Position numbers and translations under genes: made by a program
Part shown: positions 19,164 through 28,706 of the stretch, one piece after another
How the letters are laid out: each line of letters starts with the position of its first letter
How positions within the stretch are numbered: the first letter of the stretch is position 1
Notes under the pieces: generated by a model
Databases searched by the model: none
What the model saw: only the letters and a program-made list of their open reading frames with translations
What the model was told of the DNA's origin: nothing
DNA from: Actinomadura sp. NBRC 104412
GTDB taxonomy: Bacteria; Actinomycetota; Actinomycetes; Streptosporangiales; Streptosporangiaceae
NCBI RefSeq assembly: GCF_030269515.1
Contig: NZ_BSTM01000003.1
Coordinates: 335,274 to 399,273 of the forward strand
Direction of reading: 5' to 3'
Length of the DNA stretch: 64,000 bases

Positions 19164-21580
19164 GCCGTGCCGTCGGCGGTGACGGAGGCGTTGTCGCGCA
19201 GGTGCGGGTCGGTACGGCGCGGGAGCGGCTCGCGGCCTTGCGGCTGGGCCGGGCGGGGAAGCGGCGGGATGGGTTCGATGGGCAGCTTGGCGGGCTCGTC
19301 GGCGCCCAGGCTGAACTCCTCGCCGTGGTGGCGGAGCCTCAGCCCGGGGCCTTCGAGCAGCTCGTAGACGGCGTGGTCGTGGCGGACGGTGACGCGGAGG
19401 CGGCTGCCCCGGTAGCGCATGCGGAAGGACAGGCGGCTGATGCCTCCGGGGAGGCGGGGGGCGAAGGACAGGCAGCCGTTGGAGGCGCGCATCCCGCCGA
19501 AACCGGCGACCAGGCCGCTCCACGCCCCGGCCATCGAGGCGATGTGGAGGCCGTCCTTGGTGTTGCGGGCCAGGTCGTGCAGGTCCATCAGGGCGGTCTC
19601 GCCCAGGTAGTCGTGGGCGAGGTCGAGATGGCCGCACTCGGCGGCCATCACGGCCTGGCTCTGGGCTGACAGGGACGAGTCGCGCACGGTCACGGCCTCG
19701 TAGTACTCGAAGTTGCGGCGCTTCTGCTCGTCCGTGAACGCCTCCCCGCACAGGTGCATCGCCAGCACCAGGTCGGCCTGCTTGACGACCTGTTTGCGGT
19801 ACAGGTCGAAGTAGGGGAAGTTCAGCAGAAGCGGGTAGTGCTCGGGTTTGGTCGCGGCGAAGTCCCACTTGGCGTGGTTGGTGAAGCCTTCGCTCTGCGG
19901 GTGCACGCCGAGCCGTTCGTCGTACGGGACGAGCATGGCCGCGGCCGCGTTGCGCCAGGAGGCGGCCTCGTCGGTGGTCACTCCCAGGCGTTCGGCCAGG
20001 TCCGGATGGCGCATCGCCATCGCCGCGGCCTCCTGGAGGTTCCGGCGCGCCATGAGGTTGGTGTAGACGTTGTTGTCGGCGACCGCGCTGTACTCGTCCG
20101 GGCCGGTCACGCCGTCGATGCGGAACACGCCCTCCACGTCGTGGTGGCCCAGGTCGCGCCACAGCCGGGCGGTCTCCACCAGCAGCGGCAGCCCCACCTC
20201 GCGCTCGAAGCGCTCGTCCTGGGTGGCGTCGACGTACCGGACGACGGCGTCGGCGATGTCGGCGTTGATATGGAACGCGGCCGTGCCCGCGGGCCAGTAC
20301 CCCGACGACTCCTGCCCGCGGATCGTCCGCCACGGGAAGGCGGCGCCGGCCAGCCCGAGCTGGCGGGCGCGTTCGGTCGCCAGCGGCAGCGTCATGTGCC
20401 GCCAGGCCAGCGCGTCGGCCGCCGAGCCCGGATGGGTGTAGATCAGCACCGGCAGGACGAAGGTCTCGGTGTCCCAGAACGTGTGCCCGTCATACCCGGG
20501 ACCGGTCAGGCCCTTGGCGGGGATCATCCGCCGTTCGGCGCGGGCCCCGGCCTGGAGGATGTGGAACAGCCCGAACCGCGTCGCCTGCTGGATCTCCGCG
20601 TCGCCGTCGATCTCGATGTCCGCGCCTCGCCAGAAGTCGCGCAGGTAGTCGCGCTGCTGCTTGAGCAGTCCCGCCCAGCCGGTGTGCCGGGCCGCGGCCA
20701 GCGCCGCCACCACCTGGTCGTGCAGCGCGGGACGGGACCGCTGCGACGACCACCCGTAGGCGAGGTACTTCACGATCCGCAGCCGCTGGCCCGGTTCGAG
20801 CTCGGTCGCCACGGTCACCCGGCCCACGTCGGGGGAGCTCTCGGCGTCCACCGCCATCCGCCCCGGGCCCTCGATGTCGTGCGACATGCCCGCGGCCATC
20901 CGCAGCCCGCTCTTGCGGGTGGCGTGCACCAGGATGACCTTGGTGCCGTTGTGCACGTGCTCCTCGCTGACCAGCGGCGCCTCCAGAGCGGCCGCCACCC
21001 GCGGGTCGTCGCCCAGGTCGGGCAGCGACTCGTTGGCCACCAGCTCCGACTGCGCCACCACCCGGAGCGACTGGTCGACCGGCTCGACGTCGTAGCAGAT
21101 CGCCGCGATCGCCCGCTGGGTCAGCGACACCAGCCGGGTGGAGGTGATCTTGACCCGGCATCCGGCGGGCGAGGTCCACTCCACCGTCCGGGTCAGCGTG
21201 CCGGCCCGCAGGTCCAGTACCCGCTCGTGCGCGTGCAGCCGCCCGTACCGGACGTCGAACGGCTCGTCGTCGACCAGCAGCCGGATCAGCTTGCCGTTGG
21301 TCACGTTGATCACGGTCTGGCCGGACTCCGGGTAGCCGTAGCCGGCCTCCGCGTACGGCAGCGGGCGCTGCTCGAAGAACGAGTTGAGGTAGCTTCCGGG
21401 CAGCCCGTGCGGCTCGCCTTCGTCGAGGTTGCCGCGCAGCCCCAGGTGCCCGTTGGACAGGGCGAACACCGACTCGCTCTGCGCCAGGCGGTCGAGCCGC
21501 AGCTCCGGCTCGCGCACGCACCACGGCTCCACCGCGTACACGGGCCGGTCGGTCGCGCTCCGAGGGTCCCGCTCCGTCAC
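19160..21580 (-). CDS. Glycoside hydrolase family 65 disaccharide phosphorylase
   Basis: The 806-residue protein has the GH65 layout: an N-terminal beta-sandwich (from [12 protein letters not shown]), an (alpha/alpha)6 barrel and a small C-terminal sheet domain. The catalytic acid is Glu496 in GVTGPDEYS. Enzymes of this family phosphorolyse maltose, trehalose, kojibiose or nigerose to beta-glucose 1-phosphate plus glucose; the specificity cannot be read here. The start is a GTG overlapping the stop of the upstream beta-phosphoglucomutase gene, which handles the product. GH65 with beta-PGM is a known pair. Confidence 0.92.
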   Translation of the reverse strand: MTERDPRSATDRPVYAVEPWCVREPELRLDRLAQSESVFALSNGHLGLRGNLDEGEPHGLPGSYLNSFFEQRPLPYAEAGYGYPESGQTVINVTNGKLIRLLVDDEPFDVRYGRLHAHERVLDLRAGTLTRTVEWTSPAGCRVKITSTRLVSLTQRAIAAICYDVEPVDQSLRVVAQSELVANESLPDLGDDPRVAAALEAPLVSEEHVHNGTKVILVHATRKSGLRMAAGMSHDIEGPGRMAVDAESSPDVGRVTVATELEPGQRLRIVKYLAYGWSSQRSRPALHDQVVAALAAARHTGWAGLLKQQRDYLRDFWRGADIEIDGDAEIQQATRFGLFHILQAGARAERRMIPAKGLTGPGYDGHTFWDTETFVLPVLIYTHPGSAADALAWRHMTLPLATERARQLGLAGAAFPWRTIRGQESSGYWPAGTAAFHINADIADAVVRYVDATQDERFEREVGLPLLVETARLWRDLGHHDVEGVFRIDGVTGPDEYSAVADNNVYTNLMARRNLQEAAAMAMRHPDLAERLGVTTDEAASWRNAAAAMLVPYDERLGVHPQSEGFTNHAKWDFAATKPEHYPLLLNFPYFDLYRKQVVKQADLVLAMHLCGEAFTDEQKRRNFEYYEAVTVRDSSLSAQSQAVMAAECGHLDLAHDYLGETALMDLHDLARNTKDGLHIASMAGAWSGLVAGFGGMRASNGCLSFAPRLPGGISRLSFRMRYRGSRLRVTVRHDHAVYELLEGPGLRLRHHGEEFSLGADEPAKLPIEPIPPLPRPAQPQGREPLPRRTDPHLRDNASVTADGTA

Positions 21581-22329
21581 CTATTACCCCCCAGCAGCTC
21601 GGAGAGGTCGTCCACCACCACGTCCGCGCCCCGTTCGGCCAGTGCCGCCGCGTGCTCGGCGTTGACCCGGTTGACGCCCACCACGTACGCGAACCCGCCG
21701 GCCCGGCCGGCCTCGACGCCAGCGAGGGCGTCCTCGAAGACGACCGCGTGCTCGGGCCCCACGCCGAGTTCCCGCGCCCCCTCGAGGAACGTGTCGGGCG
21801 CCGGTTTGCCCGGCAGGTTCCGCTCGGCCGCGACCACCCCGTCCACCCGGGCGTCGAAGAGGTCGGTGATGCCGACGACGCGCAGGACCTGGACGGTGTT
21901 CCTGCTGGACGACACCACCGCCGTCTTCAGCCCCGCCTGCCGCGCCCGCCGCACGTAGTCGATGGATCCCTCGAAGGTCTCCACGCCCTTCTCTTCGATC
22001 AGCTTGAGGACCAGCGCGTTCTTCCGGTTGCCGAGTCCCCGTATCGTCTCGGTCTCCGGCGGGTCGCCCGGATCGCCCTCGGGCAGGGTGATGCCGCGCG
22101 ACTCCAGGAAAGAGCGCGTCCCGTCCTCCCGCCGCTTGCCGTCCACGTACCGGCCGTAGTCCTTGACCGTGTCGAACGGGACGAACGTGTCGCCCGTGCG
22201 CTCGGCCCTCGCGCGCAGGAACCCGTCGAACATCTCCTTCCACGCGGCGGCGTGCACGGCCGCGGTACGGGTCAGCACCCCGTCGAGGTCGAACAGGCAG
22301 GCCCGTGCCTCCTCCGGAAGTCCCAGCAT
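21577..22329 (-). CDS. pgmB: Beta-phosphoglucomutase (HAD family)
   Basis: This 250-residue enzyme converts beta-glucose 1-phosphate to glucose 6-phosphate. HAD motif I is FDLDGVLTR (nucleophile Asp14, acid-base Asp16). Motif II is VVSSSRNT, the Lys of motif III lies in GKPAPDTF, and motif IV is VVFEDALAGVEAG. The cap holds the family block YGRYVDGKRREDGTRSFL. The ATG at 22329 follows AGAGGAG. It precedes and overlaps the GH65 gene, so the two are translated together. Confidence 0.93.
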   Translation of the reverse strand: MLGLPEEARACLFDLDGVLTRTAAVHAAAWKEMFDGFLRARAERTGDTFVPFDTVKDYGRYVDGKRREDGTRSFLESRGITLPEGDPGDPPETETIRGLGNRKNALVLKLIEEKGVETFEGSIDYVRRARQAGLKTAVVSSSRNTVQVLRVVGITDLFDARVDGVVAAERNLPGKPAPDTFLEGARELGVGPEHAVVFEDALAGVEAGRAGGFAYVVGVNRVNAEHAAALAERGADVVVDDLSELLGGNR

Positions 22330-22577
22330 CGCTCCTCTTCTCGACGGCGTCCCGGCGCCGGACGTGTGATCTCCACGATCGGGTCCGTTCCCGGCCGGAA
22401 CAAGGCCATGCCCGCGCGAGTTGCCGGAAACGTGGGCACGGGCGCGGCTCCGGACGGTGCGCGGCCCCGGAGGGCAGGGTGTCACGCGGAGGGCGGCTTC
22501 GTGGGCCGGTTCCGCGAACGTGATCGCGTTCCGCGGCGTACAACACGGGTAGGGCGACGACGAGGAGGAGAGGGACT
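22330..22577. promoter_or_regulatory. Divergent promoter region pgmB/gnd
   Basis: This 248-base region separates the minus-strand pgmB-GH65 pair from gnd. It contains a short inverted repeat CGCGA-N6-TCGCG and a GTTCCGCG direct repeat in the 60 bases before gnd. I see no clear sigma-type promoter pair. Confidence 0.3.
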
Positions 22578-24017
22578 ATGGGGAACGCCGGCAGGGGCAG
22601 CGCGCGCATCGGGGTGACCGGGCTGGCGGTGATGGGGCGCAACCTGGCACGCAACCTCGCCAGGCACGGCCATCCCGTGGCCGTCCACAACAGGACGCCG
22701 GCCCGTACCAAGGCGCTGATCGGGGAGTTCGGGGACGAGGGGACGTTCGTCCCGGCCGAGACGCCGGAAGAGTTCGTCGCGTCGCTGGAACGGCCGCGGC
22801 GGCTGGTGATCATGGTGAAGGCGGGCGCGCCCACCGACGCGGTGATCGACGAGTTCGCGCCGCTGCTGGAGCCCGGCGACATGATCGTGGACGGCGGCAA
22901 CGCCCACTTCGCCGACACCCGCAGGCGCGAGGCGGCGCTGCGGGAGCGGGGGCTGCACTTCGTCGGCACCGGCATCTCCGGCGGCGAGGAGGGCGCCCTG
23001 CACGGCCCCAGCATCATGCCGGGCGGGTCCGAGGAGTCCTACGCCGCGCTCGCCCCGATGCTGGAGGACATCGCGGCCAAGGTGGACGGGACGCCGTGCT
23101 GCGTCCACGTCGGTCCCGACGGCGCCGGCCACTTCGTGAAGATGGTGCACAACGGCATCGAGTACGCCGACATGCAGCTGATCGCCGAGTCCTACGACCT
23201 GCTGCGGCACGCGGCCGGCCTGTCCCCGGCCGAGATCGCCGAGGTCTTCCGCACCTGGAACACCGGCCGGCTGGAGTCGTATCTGATCGAGATCACCGCC
23301 GAGGTCCTGGCGCACACCGACGCCGCCACCGGGCGCCCGTTCGTGGACGTCGTCCTGGACCAGGCCGAGCAGAAGGGCACCGGCCGCTGGACCGTCCAGT
23401 CCGCCCTCGACCTGGGCGTCCCGGTCGGCGGGATCGCCGAGGCCGTGTTCGCCCGGTCGGTGTCGGGCCACGCCGCGCTGCGCGAGGCCGCCCAGGGGCT
23501 GCCGGGGCCCGAGCGGTCCACGGCGGCGGGCTCGGAGTTCGCGGACGCGGTCGAACGGGCCCTGTACGCCTCCAAGATCGTCGCCTATGCGCAGGGCTTC
23601 CACCAGATCCAGGCCGGCAGCGCCGAGTACGGCTGGGACATCGACCCGGGCGCGATGGCCACCATCTGGCGCGGCGGCTGCATCATCCGCGCCCGCTTCC
23701 TGGACCGCATCCGCGCCGCGTACGAGGCCGACCCGCACACCCCGACGCTCCTCACCGACGACCACTTCGCCGAGGCCCTCGGCGAGGCCCAGGACGCCTG
23801 GCGCGAGGTCGTCGCCACCTCCGCCCGCCTCGGCATCCCCGCGCCCGGTTTCTCCACCGCCCTGGCCTACTACGACTCGCTCCGGACGCAGCGCCTGCCC
23901 GCGTCCCTCACCCAGGGCCAGCGGGACTTCTTCGGCGCCCACACCTACCGCCGCACCGACCGGGACGGCTCGTACCACACCCTGTGGGGTGGTGACCGGA
24001 CCGAGGTCGAGGCTTAG
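22578..24017 (+). CDS. gnd: 6-phosphogluconate dehydrogenase (decarboxylating)
   Basis: This enzyme of the oxidative pentose phosphate pathway yields ribulose 5-phosphate and NADPH. The 479-residue long form has the NADP fold GVTGLAVMGRNLARNLA with NRT after strand 2 (NADP preference). VDGGNAHFADT, GTGISGGEEGALHGPS, the catalytic Lys and Asn in HFVKMVHNGIEYADMQ, and the C-terminal dimer block follow. GAGGAGGAGAGGG precedes the ATG. Confidence 0.96.
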   Translation: MGNAGRGSARIGVTGLAVMGRNLARNLARHGHPVAVHNRTPARTKALIGEFGDEGTFVPAETPEEFVASLERPRRLVIMVKAGAPTDAVIDEFAPLLEPGDMIVDGGNAHFADTRRREAALRERGLHFVGTGISGGEEGALHGPSIMPGGSEESYAALAPMLEDIAAKVDGTPCCVHVGPDGAGHFVKMVHNGIEYADMQLIAESYDLLRHAAGLSPAEIAEVFRTWNTGRLESYLIEITAEVLAHTDAATGRPFVDVVLDQAEQKGTGRWTVQSALDLGVPVGGIAEAVFARSVSGHAALREAAQGLPGPERSTAAGSEFADAVERALYASKIVAYAQGFHQIQAGSAEYGWDIDPGAMATIWRGGCIIRARFLDRIRAAYEADPHTPTLLTDDHFAEALGEAQDAWREVVATSARLGIPAPGFSTALAYYDSLRTQRLPASLTQGQRDFFGAHTYRRTDRDGSYHTLWGGDRTEVEA

Positions 24018-24077
24018 GCCCCTGGGGCGGGCCGCTCCCCGGCGCGGGCAGTGCCCGGCGGAGGGCAGGATGGAAGG

Positions 24078-26591
24078 GTGACCTCTCTCATCGATCAGCT
24101 TCCCTCCGCCGACGCCGTCGACGCCGACTCGCTGTACGAGTCGTTCGAGCGATGGGTGTCCGGGCGCGGCATCACGCTGTACCCGGCGCAGGAGGAGGCG
24201 CTGATCGAGGTCGTGTCCGGGGCCAACGTGATCCTGTCCACCCCGACCGGGTCGGGCAAGAGCCTGGTGGCCGCCGGGGCGCTGTTCGCCGCGCTGGGAC
24301 GGGACCAGGTCGGCTTCTACACCGCGCCGATCAAGGCGCTGGTGTCGGAGAAGTTCTTCGACCTGTGCGAGATGTTCGGCCGCGAGAACGTCGGGATGAT
24401 GACCGGCGACGCCAGCGTCAACGCCGACGCCCCGATCATCTGCTGCACCGCCGAGGTGCTGGCCAACATCGCGCTGCGGGACGGCGCCGACGCCGACATC
24501 GGCGTGGTGGTGATGGACGAGTTCCACTTCTACGCCGAGCCCGAGCGCGGCTGGGCCTGGCAGATCCCCCTGCTGGAGCTGCCGCAGTGCCAGTTCCTGC
24601 TGATGTCGGCGACGCTGGGCGACGTCACCTTCTTCGAGAAGGACCTCACCCGCCGCACCGGCCGCCCGACCGCCGTGGTGACCTCGGCGGAACGGCCCGT
24701 CCCGCTGAAGTACGACTACCGGGTCACGCCGCTGCACGAGACCGTCGAGGAACTGCTCGGCGAGCAGAAGGCCCCGATCTACCTGGTGCACTTCACGCAG
24801 GCCGCCGCGATGGAACGGGCGCAGGCGCTGATGAGCATCAACGTGTGCACCAAGGAGGAGAAGGCCAGGATCGCCGAGCTGATCGGCGGCTTCCGGTTCA
24901 CCACCCGGTTCGGCCGCAACCTGTCGCGGTTCGTCCGGCACGGCATCGGCGTCCACCACGCGGGGATGCTGCCGAAGTACCGGCGGCTGGTGGAACGGCT
25001 CGCGCAGGCCGGGCTGCTCAAGGTCATCTGCGGCACCGACACCCTCGGCGTCGGCGTGAACGTCCCGATCCGCACCGTGGTGTTCACCGCGCTCAGCAAG
25101 TACGACGGGCACCGGGTGCGGCGGCTGCGGGCCCGCGAGTTCCACCAGATCGCCGGGCGCGCGGGCCGGGCCGGGTTCGACGTCGTCGGGTACGTGGTCG
25201 CGCAGGCCCCCGAGCATGTGGTGGAGAACGAGAAGGCGCTGGCCAAGGCGGGCGACGACCCGAAGAAGCGGCGCAAGGTGCAGCGCCGCAAGCCGCCGGA
25301 GGGCTTCGTCGGCTGGGACGAGGACACCTTCCGCAAGCTTCAGGCGGCCGAGCCGGAGATGCTCAAGTCCCGGTTCCAGGTCAGCCACGCCATGCTGCTG
25401 TCGGTGATCGCCCGTCCCGGCAACGCGTTCCAGGCGATGAAGCGGCTGCTCACCGACAACCACGAGGAGCCGGCCGCGCGCCGCAGGCACATCTCCCGGG
25501 CCATCGCGATCTACCGGTCCCTGCTGGCCGGCGGCGTGGTCGAGACCCTGGACGAGCCGGACGAGCAGGGCCGTTACGCCCGCCTCACCGTGGACCTCCA
25601 GGAGGACTTCGCGCTCAACCAGCCGCTGTCCACCTTCGCGCTGGCCGCCTTCGAGGTGCTGGACCCCTCCTCGCCCACCTACGCGCTGGACATCCTGTCG
25701 GTGATCGAGGCGACGCTGGACGACCCCAGGCAGATCCTGGCCGCCCAGCTCAATCGGGCTAAGGGCGAGGCCGTCCAGGAGATGAAGGCCGAGGGCATCG
25801 AGTACGAGGAGCGCATGGAGCTGCTCCAGGACGTCGACTACCCCAAGCCCCTCGAGGAGGAGCTGGAGGCCGCCTACGAGATCTACCGCGCCGGGCACCC
25901 GTGGGTCGGCGACCACCCGCTGCGTCCCAAGTCGGTGGCGCGCGACCTGTACGAGCGGGCGATGACGTTCACCGAGTACATCGCCTTCTACGAGCTGGCG
26001 CGCGCCGAGGGCCTGGTCCTGCGGTACCTGTCGGGCGCGTACCGGGCGCTGCAGCAGACCGTCCCGGACTCGATCAAGAACGACGATCTGATCGATCTGA
26101 TCGAGTGGCTGGGCGAGCTGGTCCGCCAGGTCGACTCCAGCCTGCTGGACGAGTGGGAGCAGCTCGCGAACCCGCGGGAGGAGGAGGATCTCGAGGAGGC
26201 CCTGGAGGAGCGGGTCACCAAGGTCACCGCGAACGCCCGTGCGTTCCGGGTGCTGGTGCGCAACGCGATGTTCCGCCGCGTGGAGCTGGCCGCGCTGGAG
26301 CGCTACGCCGAACTGGGCGAGCTCGACCCCGGCCTCGGCGAGGACGGCTGGCGGGAGGCCATGGCCGCGTACTGGGACGAGCACGACGACCTCAACACCG
26401 GCCCGGACGCGCGCGGCCCCCGGCTGCTGCTCATCGAGGAGGTCCCCGAGGACGCGCTGTGGCGCGTCCGCCAGGTCTTCGACGATCCGGAGGGCCACCG
26501 CGACTGGGGCATCACCGCCGAGGTCGACCTGGCCGGCTCGGACGAGGCCGGCGAGGCCGTCATCAAGGTCGTCTCCGTCGACCGGCTCTGA
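24078..26591 (+). CDS. DEAD/DEAH-box RNA helicase with DUF3516 domain
   Basis: This superfamily 2 helicase of the Ski2-like group has 837 residues. Motif I is TPTGSGKSLVA, motif II is MDEFHFYAEPE (DEFH), motif III SATLGD, and motif VI HQIAGRAGRAGFD. The C-terminal half, after about residue 420, corresponds to the actinobacterial DUF3516 region, which is largely helical and acidic. GTG 24078 gives the normal N-terminus. It probably unwinds structured RNA; the substrate is unknown. A 17-bp tandem repeat follows. Confidence 0.88.
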   Translation: MTSLIDQLPSADAVDADSLYESFERWVSGRGITLYPAQEEALIEVVSGANVILSTPTGSGKSLVAAGALFAALGRDQVGFYTAPIKALVSEKFFDLCEMFGRENVGMMTGDASVNADAPIICCTAEVLANIALRDGADADIGVVVMDEFHFYAEPERGWAWQIPLLELPQCQFLLMSATLGDVTFFEKDLTRRTGRPTAVVTSAERPVPLKYDYRVTPLHETVEELLGEQKAPIYLVHFTQAAAMERAQALMSINVCTKEEKARIAELIGGFRFTTRFGRNLSRFVRHGIGVHHAGMLPKYRRLVERLAQAGLLKVICGTDTLGVGVNVPIRTVVFTALSKYDGHRVRRLRAREFHQIAGRAGRAGFDVVGYVVAQAPEHVVENEKALAKAGDDPKKRRKVQRRKPPEGFVGWDEDTFRKLQAAEPEMLKSRFQVSHAMLLSVIARPGNAFQAMKRLLTDNHEEPAARRRHISRAIAIYRSLLAGGVVETLDEPDEQGRYARLTVDLQEDFALNQPLSTFALAAFEVLDPSSPTYALDILSVIEATLDDPRQILAAQLNRAKGEAVQEMKAEGIEYEERMELLQDVDYPKPLEEELEAAYEIYRAGHPWVGDHPLRPKSVARDLYERAMTFTEYIAFYELARAEGLVLRYLSGAYRALQQTVPDSIKNDDLIDLIEWLGELVRQVDSSLLDEWEQLANPREEEDLEEALEERVTKVTANARAFRVLVRNAMFRRVELAALERYAELGELDPGLGEDGWREAMAAYWDEHDDLNTGPDARGPRLLLIEEVPEDALWRVRQVFDDPEGHRDWGITAEVDLAGSDEAGEAVIKVVSVDRL

Positions 26592-26600
26592 GATCGGCGG

Positions 26601-26705
26601 GGCCGGGGACTCGGTAGGGCCGGGGACTCGGTAGGGCCGGGGACTCGGTAGGGCCGGGGACTCGGTAGGGCCGGGGACTCGGTGGGGCCGGGGACTCGGT
26701 GGGGG
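26601..26705. repeat. 17-bp tandem repeat, six copies
   Basis: GGCCGGGGACTCGGTAG repeats with a period of 17 from just after the helicase stop; the last two copies have GGTGG. It fills most of the 178-base gap before the amidase gene. The copies are nearly identical, so the array is probably young and length-variable. No hairpin is obvious. Confidence 0.85.
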
Positions 26706-26769
26706 CGAGGGGCACCAGTAGGGTCGGAAGGGTATACCCGCCGGTTGCCGCCGTCATGGGGAGGCGCAG

Positions 26770-27579
26770 ATGGTCCAGGTCGCCGTGGCGCAGTTCGCGT
26801 CCTCAGAGGACAAGGAGCGGAACCTTGCGGAGGCCGCGAAGCTGGTCGCCGACGCGGCCGGGCGCGGGGCGCGGCTGGTGGTGCTCCCCGAATACGCGAT
26901 GTTCATCGCGCCGACGATGGACGAGCGGTTCGTCACGTCCGCCGAGCCGCTGGACGGCCCGTTCGTGCGGGGGCTGGCGGAGCTGGCCTCCCGGCACGGC
27001 GTGCACGTCGTCGCGGGGGTGAACGAGCGGCTGGACGACGAGCCGGGACGCATGTCCAACACCCTCGTGGCGATCGACCCGTCCGGCGCGATCGTGGCCA
27101 CCTATCGCAAGCTTCATCTGTACGACGCGTTCGGCTACAAGGAGTCGGACGTGGTGCGCGCCGGGGACATCGGCACGCCGGAGACCTTCGCCGTCGGCGG
27201 GGTCACCGTCGGCATGCAGACCTGCTACGACGTGCGGTTCCCCGAGGTGACCCGGATGCTGGTGGACGCGGGCGCCGACCTGCTGGCGCTGCCCGCCGCC
27301 TGGGTGCCGGGGCCGCTGAAGGAGGACCACTGGCGCACCCTGGTCCGGGCGCGCGCCATCGAGAACACGATCTACGTCGCCGCGGCCGGGCAGAGCGCCC
27401 CGATGGGCGCGGGCAACAGCCTGCTCGCCGACCCGATGGGCGTGGTCGTGGCCTCGCTCGGGGAGGGGACGGGCATCGCGTCCGGCGAGGTCTCGCCCGA
27501 CCGCGTCACCGAGGTCCGCGACAAGAACCCCGCCCTGCGCCTGCGCCGCTTCACCGTGACCCCGGCCGGAGGGGTCTAG
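26770..27579 (+). CDS. Carbon-nitrogen hydrolase (nitrilase superfamily)
   Basis: The 269-residue amidase has the full catalytic triad: Glu41 (LPEYAMF), Lys114 (TYRKLHLYD) and Cys152 (QTCYDVRFPE). The DVRFPE sequence and the AWVPGPLKEDHWRTL block resemble the Nit1/deaminated-glutathione amidase branch, but the substrate is not certain. GGGGAGGCGC precedes the ATG. It appears to be a single gene. Confidence 0.9.
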   Translation: MVQVAVAQFASSEDKERNLAEAAKLVADAAGRGARLVVLPEYAMFIAPTMDERFVTSAEPLDGPFVRGLAELASRHGVHVVAGVNERLDDEPGRMSNTLVAIDPSGAIVATYRKLHLYDAFGYKESDVVRAGDIGTPETFAVGGVTVGMQTCYDVRFPEVTRMLVDAGADLLALPAAWVPGPLKEDHWRTLVRARAIENTIYVAAAGQSAPMGAGNSLLADPMGVVVASLGEGTGIASGEVSPDRVTEVRDKNPALRLRRFTVTPAGGV

Positions 27580-27588
27580 GGAAGGGGC

Positions 27589-28641
27589 CTAGGGGCGGCG
27601 GCCGACGCCGGTGACCAGTTCCCGCAGCCGCATCGGGCCGCTGGTGGCCTGGGACAGCGGCGGGGTCTCCAGGTCCGCGCCCGTGCGCAGCCCCTCGAAG
27701 AACTCGCCCATCGCCTCGGTTCCGCTGTGGGCGGGGGTCCAGCCCAGCTCCTCCCGGGCGCGCGAGGTGTCCATGATCGGAACGTGCAGGGCCAGGTCCA
27801 GCAGTTCCGCCGAGGCCGGCACCAGCCCCAGGCTCCAGGCCACGCGCAGCGCGCTGTGCGCGGCCAGGGGAGGCACGCTGATCGGCCGGGCGCCCATCAG
27901 CCGGGCCAGCTCCTCCGGGCCGATCGGCGGCTCGGCCGCGATGTTGATCGGTCCGCGGGCCCGCTCGTTCGTGACCGCGCGGCGGAACGCGTCGCCCGCG
28001 TCCGCGGTGTGCAGCGCCTGGAACCGCAGCCCCGGTATCGCCGGGACGAACGGCAGCCGCCCCGGCTGCACCAGCCTGCCCGGCAGGAACGGCCCGCCGA
28101 ACAGGCGCCGCTGCTCGTGGGCCGCCTCCCGCTTGAACATGAACCCCGGGCGCAGCCGTACCACGCGGCAGTCCGGGTGATCGGACTCGAAACCGTCCAG
28201 GAGCCGCTCCACGTACGCCTTCTCACGGCTGTAGGCGGCGCCGGGCCAGCCGTGCGTGGGCCACTCCTCGTCCACGGCGCGGTCCTTGGGTCCCGGAGAG
28301 TACGCCCCCACCGAGGAGGAGTACACCAGGCACGGGACGCCCGCCTCGGCGACGGCGAGGAACACCCGGGCGCTGCCCAGCACGTTCGTGCGCCAGGTCA
28401 CCGCGGGGGAGCGGGTCGGCTGGAACAGCCAGGACAGGTGGACGACCGCGTCCGCGCCACGGAAGTGCGAGACCAGGTCGGTGTCGTTCACGTCGGCCCG
28501 TTCCCACCGGACCTTGTCGATCTCCAACCGGGGCTCCCGGCGGGCCAGTCCCAGGACCGATGTCACCTTCGGATCGGCGGCCAGCGCCTGCGCGGTGCTG
28601 GTCCCCACGTTCCCGGTCGCCCCGACGACCACGACGTGCAT
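27589..28641 (-). CDS. NAD-dependent epimerase/dehydratase family protein (extended SDR)
   Basis: The 350-residue protein begins with the Rossmann motif VVVGATGNVGTS. It has the DVNDTD nucleotide loop, the Ser of YSSSVGAY, and a YSREKAYVE segment carrying the catalytic Tyr-x-x-x-Lys. The SDR core ends near residue 300. It resembles actinobacterial NAD-dependent epimerases of unknown substrate. ATG 28641 is chosen because GAGGGGGG lies 6 bases upstream. It is convergent with the amidase gene. Confidence 0.85.
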   Translation of the reverse strand: MHVVVVGATGNVGTSTAQALAADPKVTSVLGLARREPRLEIDKVRWERADVNDTDLVSHFRGADAVVHLSWLFQPTRSPAVTWRTNVLGSARVFLAVAEAGVPCLVYSSSVGAYSPGPKDRAVDEEWPTHGWPGAAYSREKAYVERLLDGFESDHPDCRVVRLRPGFMFKREAAHEQRRLFGGPFLPGRLVQPGRLPFVPAIPGLRFQALHTADAGDAFRRAVTNERARGPINIAAEPPIGPEELARLMGARPISVPPLAAHSALRVAWSLGLVPASAELLDLALHVPIMDTSRAREELGWTPAHSGTEAMGEFFEGLRTGADLETPPLSQATSGPMRLRELVTGVGRRP

Positions 28642-28706
28642 GTGCGCCCCCCTCACAAGTGGGTGTGGGATCGCCCCTACCCGAGGAAGGCGGCGCCATG
28701 CGGCCG

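Noticed and set aside
16521..20333. 1270-codon antisense frame across pckG, soxR and the GH65 end
   Set aside because: It spans three well-supported genes, two of them on the other strand, and reads as low-complexity Arg/Gly/Ala sequence.
22482..26498. 1338-codon antisense frame across gnd and the helicase gene
   Set aside because: The product is repetitive Val/Leu/Gly/Arg with no family motifs; both underlying genes are certain.
26563..26757. Minus-strand frame with proline-rich repeats (YRVPGPTESPA)
   Set aside because: It is only the 17-bp tandem repeat translated; there is no conserved sequence outside the repeat.
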